This document shows, piece by piece, positions 53,873 to 61,605 of a stretch of 64,000 nucleotides of DNA. The translations under genes and the position numbers were made by a program. This DNA comes from Streptomyces sp. NBC_00306 (GTDB lineage Bacteria > Actinomycetota > Actinomycetes > Streptomycetales > Streptomycetaceae), in the NCBI RefSeq assembly GCF_036169555.1, contig NZ_CP108032.1:5642001-5706000 (forward strand), written 5' to 3'. Each line of letters starts with the position of its first letter. Position 1 is the first letter of the stretch. The notes under the pieces were generated by a model. It saw only the letters and a list, made by a program, of their open reading frames with translations. It did not search any database and had not been told where the DNA came from.

Positions 53873-54901
53873 GTGAAATCCGACCGGCTGCTGTCGATCC
53901 TCCTGCTGCTCCAGACCCGCGGTCTCGTGCCCGCCGCCGATCTCGCCGAGCGCCTGGAGGTGTCCGTCCGCACCATCTACCGCGACGTCGAGGCCCTGTC
54001 CGCCGCCGGCGTCCCCGTCTACGCCGAGCGCGGCCGGCACGGCGGGATCGCCCTGCTGCCGGGTTTCCGCACGGATGTCACGGGGCTGACGGCGGACGAG
54101 TCCCGCGCGCTGTTCGTGCTGGCCGCCCAGGGCGCCCACAGCGCGCTGGGCCTCGACGAGGCACTGGGCTCCGCGCTGCGCAAGGTGATGGCGGCGCTGC
54201 CCGAACCCCACCGGCCCGGAGCCGAGTTGACCAGCCGCCGCATCCTGGTGGACCCCGCCCGCTGGATGAAGGCACCGGGTCCGGCCGTCGATCTGGACGC
54301 GCTCAACTCGGCCGTCTTCACGGATCGCCGGGTGCGGCTGCGCTACCGCCACAGCGGCACCACCGAACCGCGGACGTACACCCTCGACCCGTACGGCCTC
54401 GTGGTGAAGGCCGGGATCTGGTACCTGGTCGCCGACCACCGCGGCGCGCCCCGCCTCTTCCGGGCGGACCGGGTCCTCTCGGCCGCGGTCACCGACGACC
54501 CCGTGCGGCGGCGTGCCGGCCAGGAGTTGGCCGACGTCTGGGAGGTGCTGCGCCGTCAGGTCGAGGACCGGCCCGCGGAGGTGTGCGTGACGGCGCGGGT
54601 GAGCCAGGAGCGGCTGGATCTGTTTCTGCGTATGCACGGCAGCCGGCTGACCGGCGAGCCCGTGCCGGAGGAGCCGGACGCGGCCGGGCAGCAGGCGGGC
54701 GCGGAGACGCCGCGCTGGACCCGGGTGGAGCTCGCCCTCGGCTCCCTGACGGCGGTCCGCGTGCTGCTCGCCTTCGGCGAGAGCGTCGAGGTGCTCTCCC
54801 CGCCGCAGGCGCGTGCGGAACTGGCGCGCGCCGCGGCGGAGATCGTCGCGCTCTACGGGACGGGCGCCGTCAGTCCAGCCAGTGCCGGCGGCCGAGACTG
54901 A
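53873..54901 (+). CDS. WYL-domain transcriptional regulator (DeoR-type HTH)
   Basis: A 342-residue regulator. The HTH is RLLSILLLLQTRGLVPAADLAERLEVSVRTIYRD (about residues 5-38). The WYL domain (about 130-215) contains VRLRYRHSGTTEPRTYTLDPYGLV and GIWYLVADHRGAPRLFRADRV, and a WCX-like C-terminal domain follows. WYL proteins sense small ligands or nucleic acids. GTG 53873 is favoured (CGGAGA ten bases upstream); ATG 53849 is possible. Its 3' end overlaps that of the convergent TetR gene by 32 bases. Confidence 0.93.
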   Translation: MKSDRLLSILLLLQTRGLVPAADLAERLEVSVRTIYRDVEALSAAGVPVYAERGRHGGIALLPGFRTDVTGLTADESRALFVLAAQGAHSALGLDEALGSALRKVMAALPEPHRPGAELTSRRILVDPARWMKAPGPAVDLDALNSAVFTDRRVRLRYRHSGTTEPRTYTLDPYGLVVKAGIWYLVADHRGAPRLFRADRVLSAAVTDDPVRRRAGQELADVWEVLRRQVEDRPAEVCVTARVSQERLDLFLRMHGSRLTGEPVPEEPDAAGQQAGAETPRWTRVELALGSLTAVRVLLAFGESVEVLSPPQARAELARAAAEIVALYGTGAVSPASAGGRD

Positions 54902-55484
54902 TCAGCCGCAGCTGACGGCGGGCCAGGGAGGCGGTCCGGTCGAGCCCCGCGGGCCCGGCCTCCAGGAACGCGGACGCCGTCATGACCATGTGGTCCACAT
55001 AGACGCCGGCGAGCATCCGCAGATCCGCGGCGCTCCAGCCCTCCGATTCGGGTTCGTCGGCGAAGGCCGCCGCGACCTCGTCGCCGAACTGCCGCAACTG
55101 CTCGGCGATCGCCTCGCGTACCGACTGCACTCCGCCGTGCCGCTCCCGCGCGATGAAGCGGACATGAGCGGGGGAGGTGCGGACGAGATCCATGATCAGG
55201 GACACCGTCCGGTCGATGCGGGCATCGTCCGCCTCTTCCGTGAGCGCTTCGCCGATCGTGGCGTGCAGACTGCCGAGCGCCTCCTCGACCAGGGCGACAC
55301 CGAGGTCCGCCGTGTCGCGGAAGTGGCGGTAGAAAGCCGTCGGCGCCACACCCACGGCCCGGGTCACCTCGCGCAGCCCGAGACTGCTCAGACTCTGCTC
55401 CTCGAGCAGCTGCAGCGCTGCGTCCAGGAGGGCCTGACGGGTTTTCTGCTTCTGGGCCTGGCGGATTCCGGCGGTGTGACTCAT
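54870..55484 (-). CDS. TetR-family regulator
   Basis: A 204-residue repressor: HTH KTRQALLDAALQLLEEQSLSSLGLREVTRAVGVAPTAFYRHF, then a ligand domain with a helix reading DLVRTSPAHVRFIARERHGG. The latter resembles FabR/BM3R1-like regulators of fatty-acid desaturation, so a lipid-linked role is possible. It diverges from a tiny membrane protein, with GTGAACA-N14-TGTTCAC at 55539-55566 between them as the likely operator. Confidence 0.92.
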   Translation of the reverse strand: MSHTAGIRQAQKQKTRQALLDAALQLLEEQSLSSLGLREVTRAVGVAPTAFYRHFRDTADLGVALVEEALGSLHATIGEALTEEADDARIDRTVSLIMDLVRTSPAHVRFIARERHGGVQSVREAIAEQLRQFGDEVAAAFADEPESEGWSAADLRMLAGVYVDHMVMTASAFLEAGPAGLDRTASLARRQLRLISLGRRHWLD

Positions 55485-55538
55485 GGAACTGAGTAAACAA
55501 CCGTTCTCCGGATAAGGGAAGTGTAGACTCGCCAGTCA

Positions 55539-55566
55539 GTGAACAGTCGTACCGACAAGTGTTCAC
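55539..55566. promoter_or_regulatory. Inverted repeat between TetR gene and small membrane gene
   Basis: GTGAACA (55539-55545) and TGTTCAC (55560-55566) are perfect complements separated by 14 bases, about 20 bases before the small ORF. The size fits a TetR operator. Confidence 0.55.
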
Positions 55567-55587
55567 CGAAATGTCGAAAGGATGACG

Positions 55588-55740
55588 ATGATCGCCCTCG
55601 TCGCAGCACTGCTCCTTCTGGGGATCCTGCTGGGCGCCGTGGCCCAACTCCCCCTTTCCGCCACCTTCGTGGCCTGCGCCGTCATCGGCGTCTGGCTTCT
55701 CGTCTTCGCCGTGCGCGAGCGTCGCGCCCGTCAGCACTGA
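55588..55740 (+). CDS. Very small two-helix membrane protein
   Basis: A 50-residue protein reading MIALVAALLLLGILLGAVAQ, then a second hydrophobic helix ending WLLVFAVRERRARQH. The positively charged end suggests that both termini are cytoplasmic. ATG 55588 has GAAAGG six bases upstream; an ATG at 55582 is too close to it. The gene is divergent from a TetR repressor with an inverted repeat between them, so it is probably the regulated target. It is followed by another membrane-protein gene 22 bases later. Function unknown. Confidence 0.7.
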   Translation: MIALVAALLLLGILLGAVAQLPLSATFVACAVIGVWLLVFAVRERRARQH

Positions 55741-55762
55741 CCCGGAAGGAGCCGAACCGGCC

Positions 55763-56224
55763 ATGCAGCTCTCCGCCGTCAAGCACAGCGACCGCACCAA
55801 GCACACCGATCGCACCCCGCGCGGCCGCAGCGCCGCCCGGGGGACCGCCGAGCGGGAACGCACCATCGCCCGGAGCGCCGATGCTCCGAACGCCGGCACC
55901 CCCAACTCCGCCGTGCCGAACCCGGACACGCCGGACTCCGGTACCCCGAGCACCCCGGACTCCGCCGCGCACACCCGTCCGACAGGCCGCCGCGACGCGG
56001 ACGGCATGGCTGTCGCCGCCTTCGTGCTCGGACTCGTCGGCCTGCTCGTGATGAACATCGTGCTCGGCCCGATCGCCGTCGTACTCGCCTCCCTCGCCCT
56101 GTGGCGGGGCACCGCACGCCGTGGCCGCGCCCTCCTCGGACTCGCGCTCGGCGTCGCCGACCTGGTCGTCCTCGGCGTGCTCGTGGCCATGAACGGCACC
56201 GTGGTCTGGGGCTTCGGCGGCTGA
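55763..56224 (+). CDS. DUF4190-type membrane protein
   Basis: A 153-residue protein. The first 75 residues are Ser/Thr/Pro/Asn-rich and low in complexity, with repeated N/DTPxSxxP-like text. Then comes a two-helix DUF4190 unit: DADGMAVAAFVLGLVGLLVMN, ALWRGTARRGRALLGLALGVADLVV. GGAAGGAG precedes the ATG. It is probably co-transcribed with the preceding small membrane gene. Function unknown. A perfect 30-bp palindrome ends the transcript. Confidence 0.8.
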   Translation: MQLSAVKHSDRTKHTDRTPRGRSAARGTAERERTIARSADAPNAGTPNSAVPNPDTPDSGTPSTPDSAAHTRPTGRRDADGMAVAAFVLGLVGLLVMNIVLGPIAVVLASLALWRGTARRGRALLGLALGVADLVVLGVLVAMNGTVVWGFGG

Positions 56225-56276
56225 CCGCCCCGCGACTCCCGGCGCGCCGCGAGGGGTTCCCCGCCGCGCCGCACCC

Positions 56277-56306
56277 ACCGCCTCCCGCAGCGCTGCGGGA
56301 GGCGGT
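56277..56306. terminator. Perfect 30-bp palindromic terminator
   Basis: All 15 bases of each arm pair (ACCGCCTCCCGCAGC and its complement). It lies between convergent genes, 53 and 17 bases from the two stops. Confidence 0.9.
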
Positions 56307-56322
56307 CGGCGTTGTGCGGGGG

Positions 56323-57303
56323 CTACTTGCTCTGCAGCGACCCCAGCGGATGAGGGGCCTCCTCCAGCGCGGCCTGTGCCGCCTTCCAGCCGGTGTCGGC
56401 GGGGTCGAGCGCGCTGCGCAGATACGCCCAGGTCAACTGCTGGACCAGAGCGACGCGTTCGGGGCTCTCGTCCGTCGTCTCCGCGACCTCGTACCCCGGG
56501 ATGCCGCCGAGCGAGTGCTCCGCCCCGAACAGCGTGAGCAGGCTCTTGCTTCCCGGGCTGAGGTGGTAGGGGTCGGTGAACCAGTCCGGCCCGCGGGTCG
56601 TGAGCGCGGACTGGTCCCGGTCGCCGGCGACGATCAGAGCCGGCGTGGTCATGTCGTCGAAGGACGGGTTCATGAAGGGCAGGTTCTCGACGGCGAACGG
56701 GGTCAGGTCGTCGCCGCCCCGGCCGGGCGGGGTCAGCAGCACGCCCGCCTTCACGCGCGGGTCGGACAGGTCCTCCCCGGGAGCGCCGTCGGGGTCGAGG
56801 ACCCGCGCGCCCAGCAGTGTGCTCGCGGTCTGGGCGCCCCAGGAGTGACCGGCCACGGCGGTACGGCCGCGGTCGAGGCGTCCGCCGAGGCCCGGCACGG
56901 CGGCCTCCAGGACATCGAGCCCGTCGAGAACGCGCACCAGGTCCTCGACGCGTATGCGCCAGATCCGCGGCGTACGGGGGTCGTCGGCGGGCAGGCCGAG
57001 CGTTCTCGAGTCGAGATGGGTGGGCTGGACGACCACGAAGCCGCGGGCGGCCCAGAAGTCGGCGAGCGGTGCGTAGCCGTCCATCGACCAGCCGAAACCG
57101 TGCGAGAGGACGACGACGGGCAGGTCGCCGCCGGTCGCGGGCGCGGAGACGCGGACCTGGAGATCCTCGCCGCGGCCGGGGGCGGGCAGGACCACGGGCT
57201 TCGCGGACACGATCGTCGTGGGGGCGGGCGCGATCCGCAGCGCGGTCGGGTTGTTCGATGCGGGCGTGGTTTCGGGCATGGATGCGGGCGTGGATTCGGG
57301 CAT
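56323..57303 (-). CDS. Alpha/beta hydrolase (dienelactone hydrolase/PAF-acetylhydrolase-like)
   Basis: A 326-residue hydrolase with no signal peptide. VVVLSHGFGWSMDGYAPLADF carries the oxyanion loop, AVAGHSWGAQTAS the nucleophile Ser, ALIVAGDRDQSA the Asp and LFGAEHSLGG the His, so the triad is complete. Chlorophyllase- or PAF-acetylhydrolase-like members hydrolyse esters. The first 16 codons are two copies of a 24-bp unit, each starting with ATG (57303 and 57279). It diverges from a TetR gene with two operators between, and is the likely target of that repressor. Confidence 0.88.
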   Translation of the reverse strand: MPESTPASMPETTPASNNPTALRIAPAPTTIVSAKPVVLPAPGRGEDLQVRVSAPATGGDLPVVVLSHGFGWSMDGYAPLADFWAARGFVVVQPTHLDSRTLGLPADDPRTPRIWRIRVEDLVRVLDGLDVLEAAVPGLGGRLDRGRTAVAGHSWGAQTASTLLGARVLDPDGAPGEDLSDPRVKAGVLLTPPGRGGDDLTPFAVENLPFMNPSFDDMTTPALIVAGDRDQSALTTRGPDWFTDPYHLSPGSKSLLTLFGAEHSLGGIPGYEVAETTDESPERVALVQQLTWAYLRSALDPADTGWKAAQAALEEAPHPLGSLQSK

Positions 57304-57436
57304 GGAGGTGCTTCCGTTCGGTTGCCGTGCGCGGTGGAGGGGTGTGACGGGCCCGGCGGCCGCGGTGCCGGGCAGGAGGCAGGGCGGCGCCGTGCGGCGT
57401 GGCCGTCCGGCCCCGGTTCTGACATCATGAGAAAAA

Positions 57437-57475
57437 CGGAACCCTGCTCCGCAAACGATACGGAGCGTTGTTCCG
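57437..57475. promoter_or_regulatory. Two TetR-type operators between hydrolase and TetR genes
   Basis: CGGAACCCTGCTCCG (57437-57451) and CGGAGCGTTGTTCCG (57461-57475) each follow CGGARC-N3-GYTCCG and are centred 24 bp apart. They also form a larger inverted repeat with each other. The nearby TetR protein is the obvious binder. Confidence 0.7.
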
Positions 57476-57536
57476 CTTTGCAAGGTGCGCAGGAGACTCG
57501 CAGGAGAGTCGCGGAGGACAGGGGAGGAGTGCCGCG

Positions 57537-58127
57537 GTGAACGAAGGCGGCCCCAGCGCGGGAAGCTCGGCCGGATCCCGGCGCAAGGACGCACGGCGCA
57601 ACCAGCAGACCCTGCTGGAGGCGGCCGCGACGGTCTTCGTCAGATCCGGCGTGGAGGCGCCGGTGCGCGACATCGCGGCCGAGGCGGGCGTCGGGATGGG
57701 CACGATCTACCGCCACTTCCCGACGCGGGCGGATCTCATCATCGCCGTCTACCGGCACCAGGTGGACGCCTGCGCCGAAGCCGGCCCCGCCCTGCTGGCG
57801 GCCGGCGCAACTCCGCACGCCGCCCTGGGGCGATGGATCGACCTCTTCGTCGACTTCCTGGTCACCAAGCACGGACTCGCCGCCGTGCTCCAGGCGGACA
57901 GCGCCGGTTTCGAGGCGCTGCACAGCTCCTTCCTCGACCGCCTCGTGCCCGTGTGCGGCGAGCTGCTCGACGCCGCCGCCGCATCCGGCGAGATCCGGTC
58001 CGACGTGGAGCCCTACGAGCTCATGCGCGGAGTCGGGAATCTCTGCATCGGTTCCGGCAGCGACGCACGCTACGACGCACGCCGACTGGTCGGCCTCCTC
58101 ATCGCGGGACTGCGCCAACCGCGTTGA
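57537..58127 (+). CDS. TetR-family regulator
   Basis: A 196-residue repressor. GTG 57537 follows GGAGGAG. HTH: RRNQQTLLEAAATVFVRSGVEAPVRDIAAEAGVGMGTIYRHFPTR. The C-terminal domain (YRHQVDACAEAGPALL, RWIDLFVDFLVTKHGL, SDVEPYELMRGVGNLCIG) matches the SbtR-like group common in Streptomyces. It faces the hydrolase gene divergently across the paired operators, so it probably controls both itself and that gene. Confidence 0.92.
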   Translation: MNEGGPSAGSSAGSRRKDARRNQQTLLEAAATVFVRSGVEAPVRDIAAEAGVGMGTIYRHFPTRADLIIAVYRHQVDACAEAGPALLAAGATPHAALGRWIDLFVDFLVTKHGLAAVLQADSAGFEALHSSFLDRLVPVCGELLDAAAASGEIRSDVEPYELMRGVGNLCIGSGSDARYDARRLVGLLIAGLRQPR

Positions 58128-58239
58128 CCGCGGCGCCCGCTCGCCCTGCCCCCGTGGCCGGGCGTGGCGGGCCCCGCGCGCCCGTGCCCCCCTGCGCCGC
58201 GTCCGCGCCCCCGCCACGCCTCGTAGAATCGGGGCCACC

Positions 58240-59403
58240 ATGGCTTACCTGGACCACGCTGCGACCACTCCGATGCTGCCGGAGGCCGTCGAGGCGATGA
58301 CCGCGCAGCTCACCGTCACCGGCAACGCCTCTGCACTGCATGCCGCCGGGCGCCGGGCCCGCCGCGCCGTCGAGGAGGCCCGCGAGACCCTCGCCGAGGC
58401 TCTCGGCGCGCGCCCGAGCGAGGTGGTGTTCACCGCCGGCGGCACCGAGGCGGACAACCTCGCCGTCAAGGGCCTGTACTGGCAGCGGCGGGACGCGGAG
58501 CCCGCCCGTACCCGGATCCTCACCAGCCCCGTGGAGCACCACGCCGTGCTCGACGCCGTCCACTGGCTCGGCGAGCACGAGGGCGCGACCGTGGAGTATC
58601 TGCCGGTCGACGCGTACGGGCGGGTGCACCCCGAAGCCCTGCGCGAGGCCATCGAGCGGAACCCCGACGACGTGGCCCTCGCCACCGTCATGTGGGCGAA
58701 CAACGAGATCGGCACCGTCATGGAGGTGGCGGAACTGTCCGCGGTGGCACGGGAATTCGGGGTTCCGCTGCACTCCGACGCGGTCCAGGCCTTCGGCCAG
58801 CTCGACGTCGGGTTCGCCGACTCCGGGCTCGCCGCGATGACCGTCTCCGGCCACAAGATCGGCGGCCCCTACGGCATCGGGGCGCTGCTCCTCGGCCGGG
58901 AGTACACCCCGGTCCCCGTCCTGCACGGCGGCGGCCAGGAGCGGCATGTGCGCTCCGGCACCCTCGACACCCCCGCGATCGCAGCCTTCGCGGTCGCGGG
59001 CCGGCTCGCCGCCGAGCGCCGCGAGGAGTTCGCCCGCGAGATCGGCGCCCTGCGCGACGAACTGGTCGACGCCGTCCGTACGGCGGTGCCCGACGCGGTC
59101 CTCGGCGGCGACCCGGCCGACCGGCTCCCCGCCAACGCGCACTTCAGCTTCCCCGGCTGCGAGGGGGACTCACTGCTCCTGCTGCTCGACGCCCAGGGCA
59201 TCGAGTGCTCCACCGGGTCGGCATGCACGGCCGGTGTCGCCCAGCCCAGCCATGTCCTGCTGGCGACGGGCTCGGACCCCGACCTCGCGCGCGGCACGCT
59301 CCGCTTCAGTCTCGGCCACACCTCCACCAGGGCGGATGTGAAGGCGGTGGCGGAGGCGATCGGACCGGTGGTGCAGCGGGCGCGCACCGCGGGCCTCAGC
59401 TGA
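58240..59403 (+). CDS. Cysteine desulfurase (NifS/IscS family)
   Basis: A 387-residue PLP enzyme that takes sulfur from cysteine. YLDHAATTPMLPEAV is the standard start. HHAVLDAV carries the ring-stacking His, MTVSGHKIGGPYGIG the PLP Lys (about 205) and IECSTGSACTAG the catalytic Cys (about 323) on its mobile loop. It is most likely the sulfur donor for MnmA, encoded 0.8 kb downstream in the same direction; iron-sulfur assembly genes are not adjacent. Confidence 0.95.
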   Translation: MAYLDHAATTPMLPEAVEAMTAQLTVTGNASALHAAGRRARRAVEEARETLAEALGARPSEVVFTAGGTEADNLAVKGLYWQRRDAEPARTRILTSPVEHHAVLDAVHWLGEHEGATVEYLPVDAYGRVHPEALREAIERNPDDVALATVMWANNEIGTVMEVAELSAVAREFGVPLHSDAVQAFGQLDVGFADSGLAAMTVSGHKIGGPYGIGALLLGREYTPVPVLHGGGQERHVRSGTLDTPAIAAFAVAGRLAAERREEFAREIGALRDELVDAVRTAVPDAVLGGDPADRLPANAHFSFPGCEGDSLLLLLDAQGIECSTGSACTAGVAQPSHVLLATGSDPDLARGTLRFSLGHTSTRADVKAVAEAIGPVVQRARTAGLS

Positions 59404-59429
59404 GGGCTGTCCCCGGGGCCGGGTGGCGT

Positions 59430-59488
59430 CCCTGGGCCCGTCGCCCCGGACCGGGCGGCACCCCTGGGCCCGTCGCCCCGGACCGGGC
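59430..59488. repeat. 32-bp tandem repeat between convergent genes
   Basis: CCCTGGGCCCGTCGCCCCGG plus the next seven bases occurs identically at 59430-59456 and 59462-59488. A degenerate third copy precedes them from about 59405. The region lies between the cysteine desulfurase and amidase stops and reaches the amidase stop. Confidence 0.8.
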
Positions 59489-60172
59489 TCAGGCCTTCTT
59501 CTCCGCCACCTGCCGGGCCGACGGCATCTGGCCGCGCACCAGTTTCAGATAGCGGTTCCAGTTCCAGTACGGTCCCGGGTCCGTGTGGTCCGTCCCCGGC
59601 ACCTCCACATGGCCGATGATGTGCTCGCGGTCCACCGGTATCCCGTACCGCACGCAGATCCCCGCCGTGAGCTTCGCCGAGGACAGATACATGGCGTCGG
59701 TGAAGTCCCGGCGCCGGTCGACGAAGCCCTCGTGCTCGATGCCGATGCTTCGTTCGTTCATCTCGCGGTTCCCCGCGTGGAAAGCGACGTCGAGCTCGCG
59801 GATCATCTGGGCGACGCGGCCGTCCTTGCCCACCACGTAATGCGTGGCCGCGCCGTGCCCCGGGTTCTTGAAGACCTTCAGCGCGGTCGGATAGCTGCCC
59901 TGCACGACATGGATGACCACCCGGTCGATGCCGTAGTCGTCGGGCCGGTCCGCGCGGCGCCAGTTCGCCCGGGCCGCTGCCGTCCAGACCGCGCCGACGT
60001 GGTCCAGCTCACCCTCCACCCGCTTCTTCTCCACGCCGGGCACCCGCCACCAGACCCGTCGCAGCTCGTCGTGGGCCAGCGCACCCGCCCCCACCACGGC
60101 GGCCGTGCCGCCGATCAGCGCGGCACGCCTGCTGATCCGCCGCTGTCCGCCGCGCTTCTCATCGCTTCCCAT
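59489..60172 (-). CDS. Tat-exported N-acetylmuramoyl-L-alanine amidase (Amidase_2)
   Basis: A 227-residue cell-wall amidase. RRISRRAALIGGTAAVVGAGAL is a twin-arginine signal. The zinc ligands are in IDRVVIHVVQGSYPTAL, IGIEHEGFVD and a third segment GTDHTDPGPYWNWN; this matches the PGRP/T7-lysozyme fold. It cleaves the bond between muramic acid and the stem peptide. It is inserted on the opposite strand between the cysteine desulfurase and mnmA genes, an arrangement also remembered from other Streptomyces. Confidence 0.93.
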   Translation of the reverse strand: MGSDEKRGGQRRISRRAALIGGTAAVVGAGALAHDELRRVWWRVPGVEKKRVEGELDHVGAVWTAAARANWRRADRPDDYGIDRVVIHVVQGSYPTALKVFKNPGHGAATHYVVGKDGRVAQMIRELDVAFHAGNREMNERSIGIEHEGFVDRRRDFTDAMYLSSAKLTAGICVRYGIPVDREHIIGHVEVPGTDHTDPGPYWNWNRYLKLVRGQMPSARQVAEKKA

Positions 60173-60233
60173 GCGCTGTTCAACGCATACTCGCGAGCCT
60201 CTGGTTCCCCGGGCCCCTTACCCTGGTATCGCT

Positions 60234-61358
60234 ATGACTCAGACTTCCCAGCGTCCCCTCCGTGTGCTCGCCGCCATGTCGGGCGGCGTGGACTCCGCCG
60301 TCGCCGCCGCACGTGCCGCCGAGGCCGGCCACGACGTGACCGGTGTCCATCTGGCGCTCTCCGCGAATCCGCAGTCCTTCCGCACGGGTGCGCGCGGCTG
60401 CTGCACCATCGAGGACTCCCGCGACGCCCGCCGCGCGGCCGACGTCATCGGCATCCCCTTCTACGTCTGGGATCTTGCCGAGCGCTTCCGCGAGGACGTC
60501 GTCGAGGACTTCATCGCGGAGTACGAGGCGGGCCGCACGCCCAACCCCTGTCTTCGCTGCAACGAGAAGATCAAGTTCGCGGCGCTGCTCGACAAGGCGA
60601 TCGCGCTGGGCTTCGACGCCGTCTGCACCGGCCACTACGCCACCGTCATCGAGCGTGAGGACGGCAGCCGCGAGCTGCACCGTGCCAGTGACATGGCCAA
60701 GGACCAGTCGTACGTCCTCGGTGTGCTCGACGAGCGCCAGCTCGCGCACGCGATGTTCCCGCTCGGTGACACCCTCACCACCAAGGACGAGATCCGGGCC
60801 GAGGCCGAGGAGCGGGGGCTGGCGGTCGCGAAGAAGCCGGACAGCCACGACATCTGCTTCATCGCCGACGGCGACACCCAGGGCTTCCTGGCGAACCGCC
60901 TCGGCACGGCGGAGGGCGACATCGTCGACGAGGGCGGTGCGAAGCTGGGCACCCACGACGGGGCGTTCGGCTTCACGATCGGCCAGCGCAAGGGCCTGCG
61001 GATCGGGCACCCGGCGGCGGACGGCAAGCCGCGCTACGTCCTCGACATCTCCCCGGTGAACAACACGGTCACGGTCGGCCCGGTGGAGGCGCTGGACGTC
61101 ACCGCCCTGACCGCGATCAAGCCCCGCTGGTGCGGGGCTGCGCCGACGGGCCCGGGGACGTACACCGCACAGCTGCGGGCCCACGGCGGCGAGACCGAGG
61201 TGAGCGCGGAACTGGTCGACGGCGAGCTGCGGGTGACCTTCACCGAGCCGGTGCGGGGAGTGGCTCCGGGCCAGGCGGTCGTGCTGTACGACGGCACGCG
61301 GGTGGTCGGCTCGGCGACGATCGCCTCCACGCGGCGCGTGACGGCATCGGTCGCCTGA
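60234..61358 (+). CDS. mnmA: tRNA 2-thiouridylase MnmA
   Basis: A 374-residue tRNA-specific sulfurtransferase that makes 2-thiouridine at the wobble base. The P-loop is AMSGGVDSAVAA. The two catalytic cysteines are in TPNPCLRCNEKIKF (about residue 105) and HDICFIADGD (about 206), and GFTIGQRKGLRIG is a family signature. The ATG at 60234 is used; no strong ribosome site precedes it, so the mRNA may be nearly leaderless. It works with the upstream cysteine desulfurase. Confidence 0.96.
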   Translation: MTQTSQRPLRVLAAMSGGVDSAVAAARAAEAGHDVTGVHLALSANPQSFRTGARGCCTIEDSRDARRAADVIGIPFYVWDLAERFREDVVEDFIAEYEAGRTPNPCLRCNEKIKFAALLDKAIALGFDAVCTGHYATVIEREDGSRELHRASDMAKDQSYVLGVLDERQLAHAMFPLGDTLTTKDEIRAEAEERGLAVAKKPDSHDICFIADGDTQGFLANRLGTAEGDIVDEGGAKLGTHDGAFGFTIGQRKGLRIGHPAADGKPRYVLDISPVNNTVTVGPVEALDVTALTAIKPRWCGAAPTGPGTYTAQLRAHGGETEVSAELVDGELRVTFTEPVRGVAPGQAVVLYDGTRVVGSATIASTRRVTASVA

Positions 61359-61605
61359 CGTCCCGTGTCCGAGGCCGCCTCTAGGTCCGGTCGGGGCGAT
61401 CTTCGAGGATCGGCCTGTGGCGTCGGATGCGGTGCATCGCACGGCGGTGGGGGCACCCCCGGCCGGAGGCTGGGGGAGATCGTCCTCGTACTGGGCGTAC
61501 TCGGGCGACTGGGACAACACAGCGTGGGTGCACCTCCCGTGCCCGAAGGGCTACGGGGGAGTGCCGTAGCTGTCGTCACAGGCCCGACAAGATCGCCGGA
61601 CTGGC
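61359..61605. repeat. Intergenic region with two dispersed hairpin repeats
   Basis: Two related G-rich hairpin elements occur at about 61447-61478 (GTGGGGGCACCCCC then GGAGGCTGGGGGAG) and 61526-61566 (GGGTGCACCTCCCG then CTACGGGGGAGTGCC). They resemble the short intergenic hairpin repeats scattered through Streptomyces chromosomes. They lie between the convergent mnmA and hydrolase genes and may end both transcripts. No gene seen. Confidence 0.6.
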
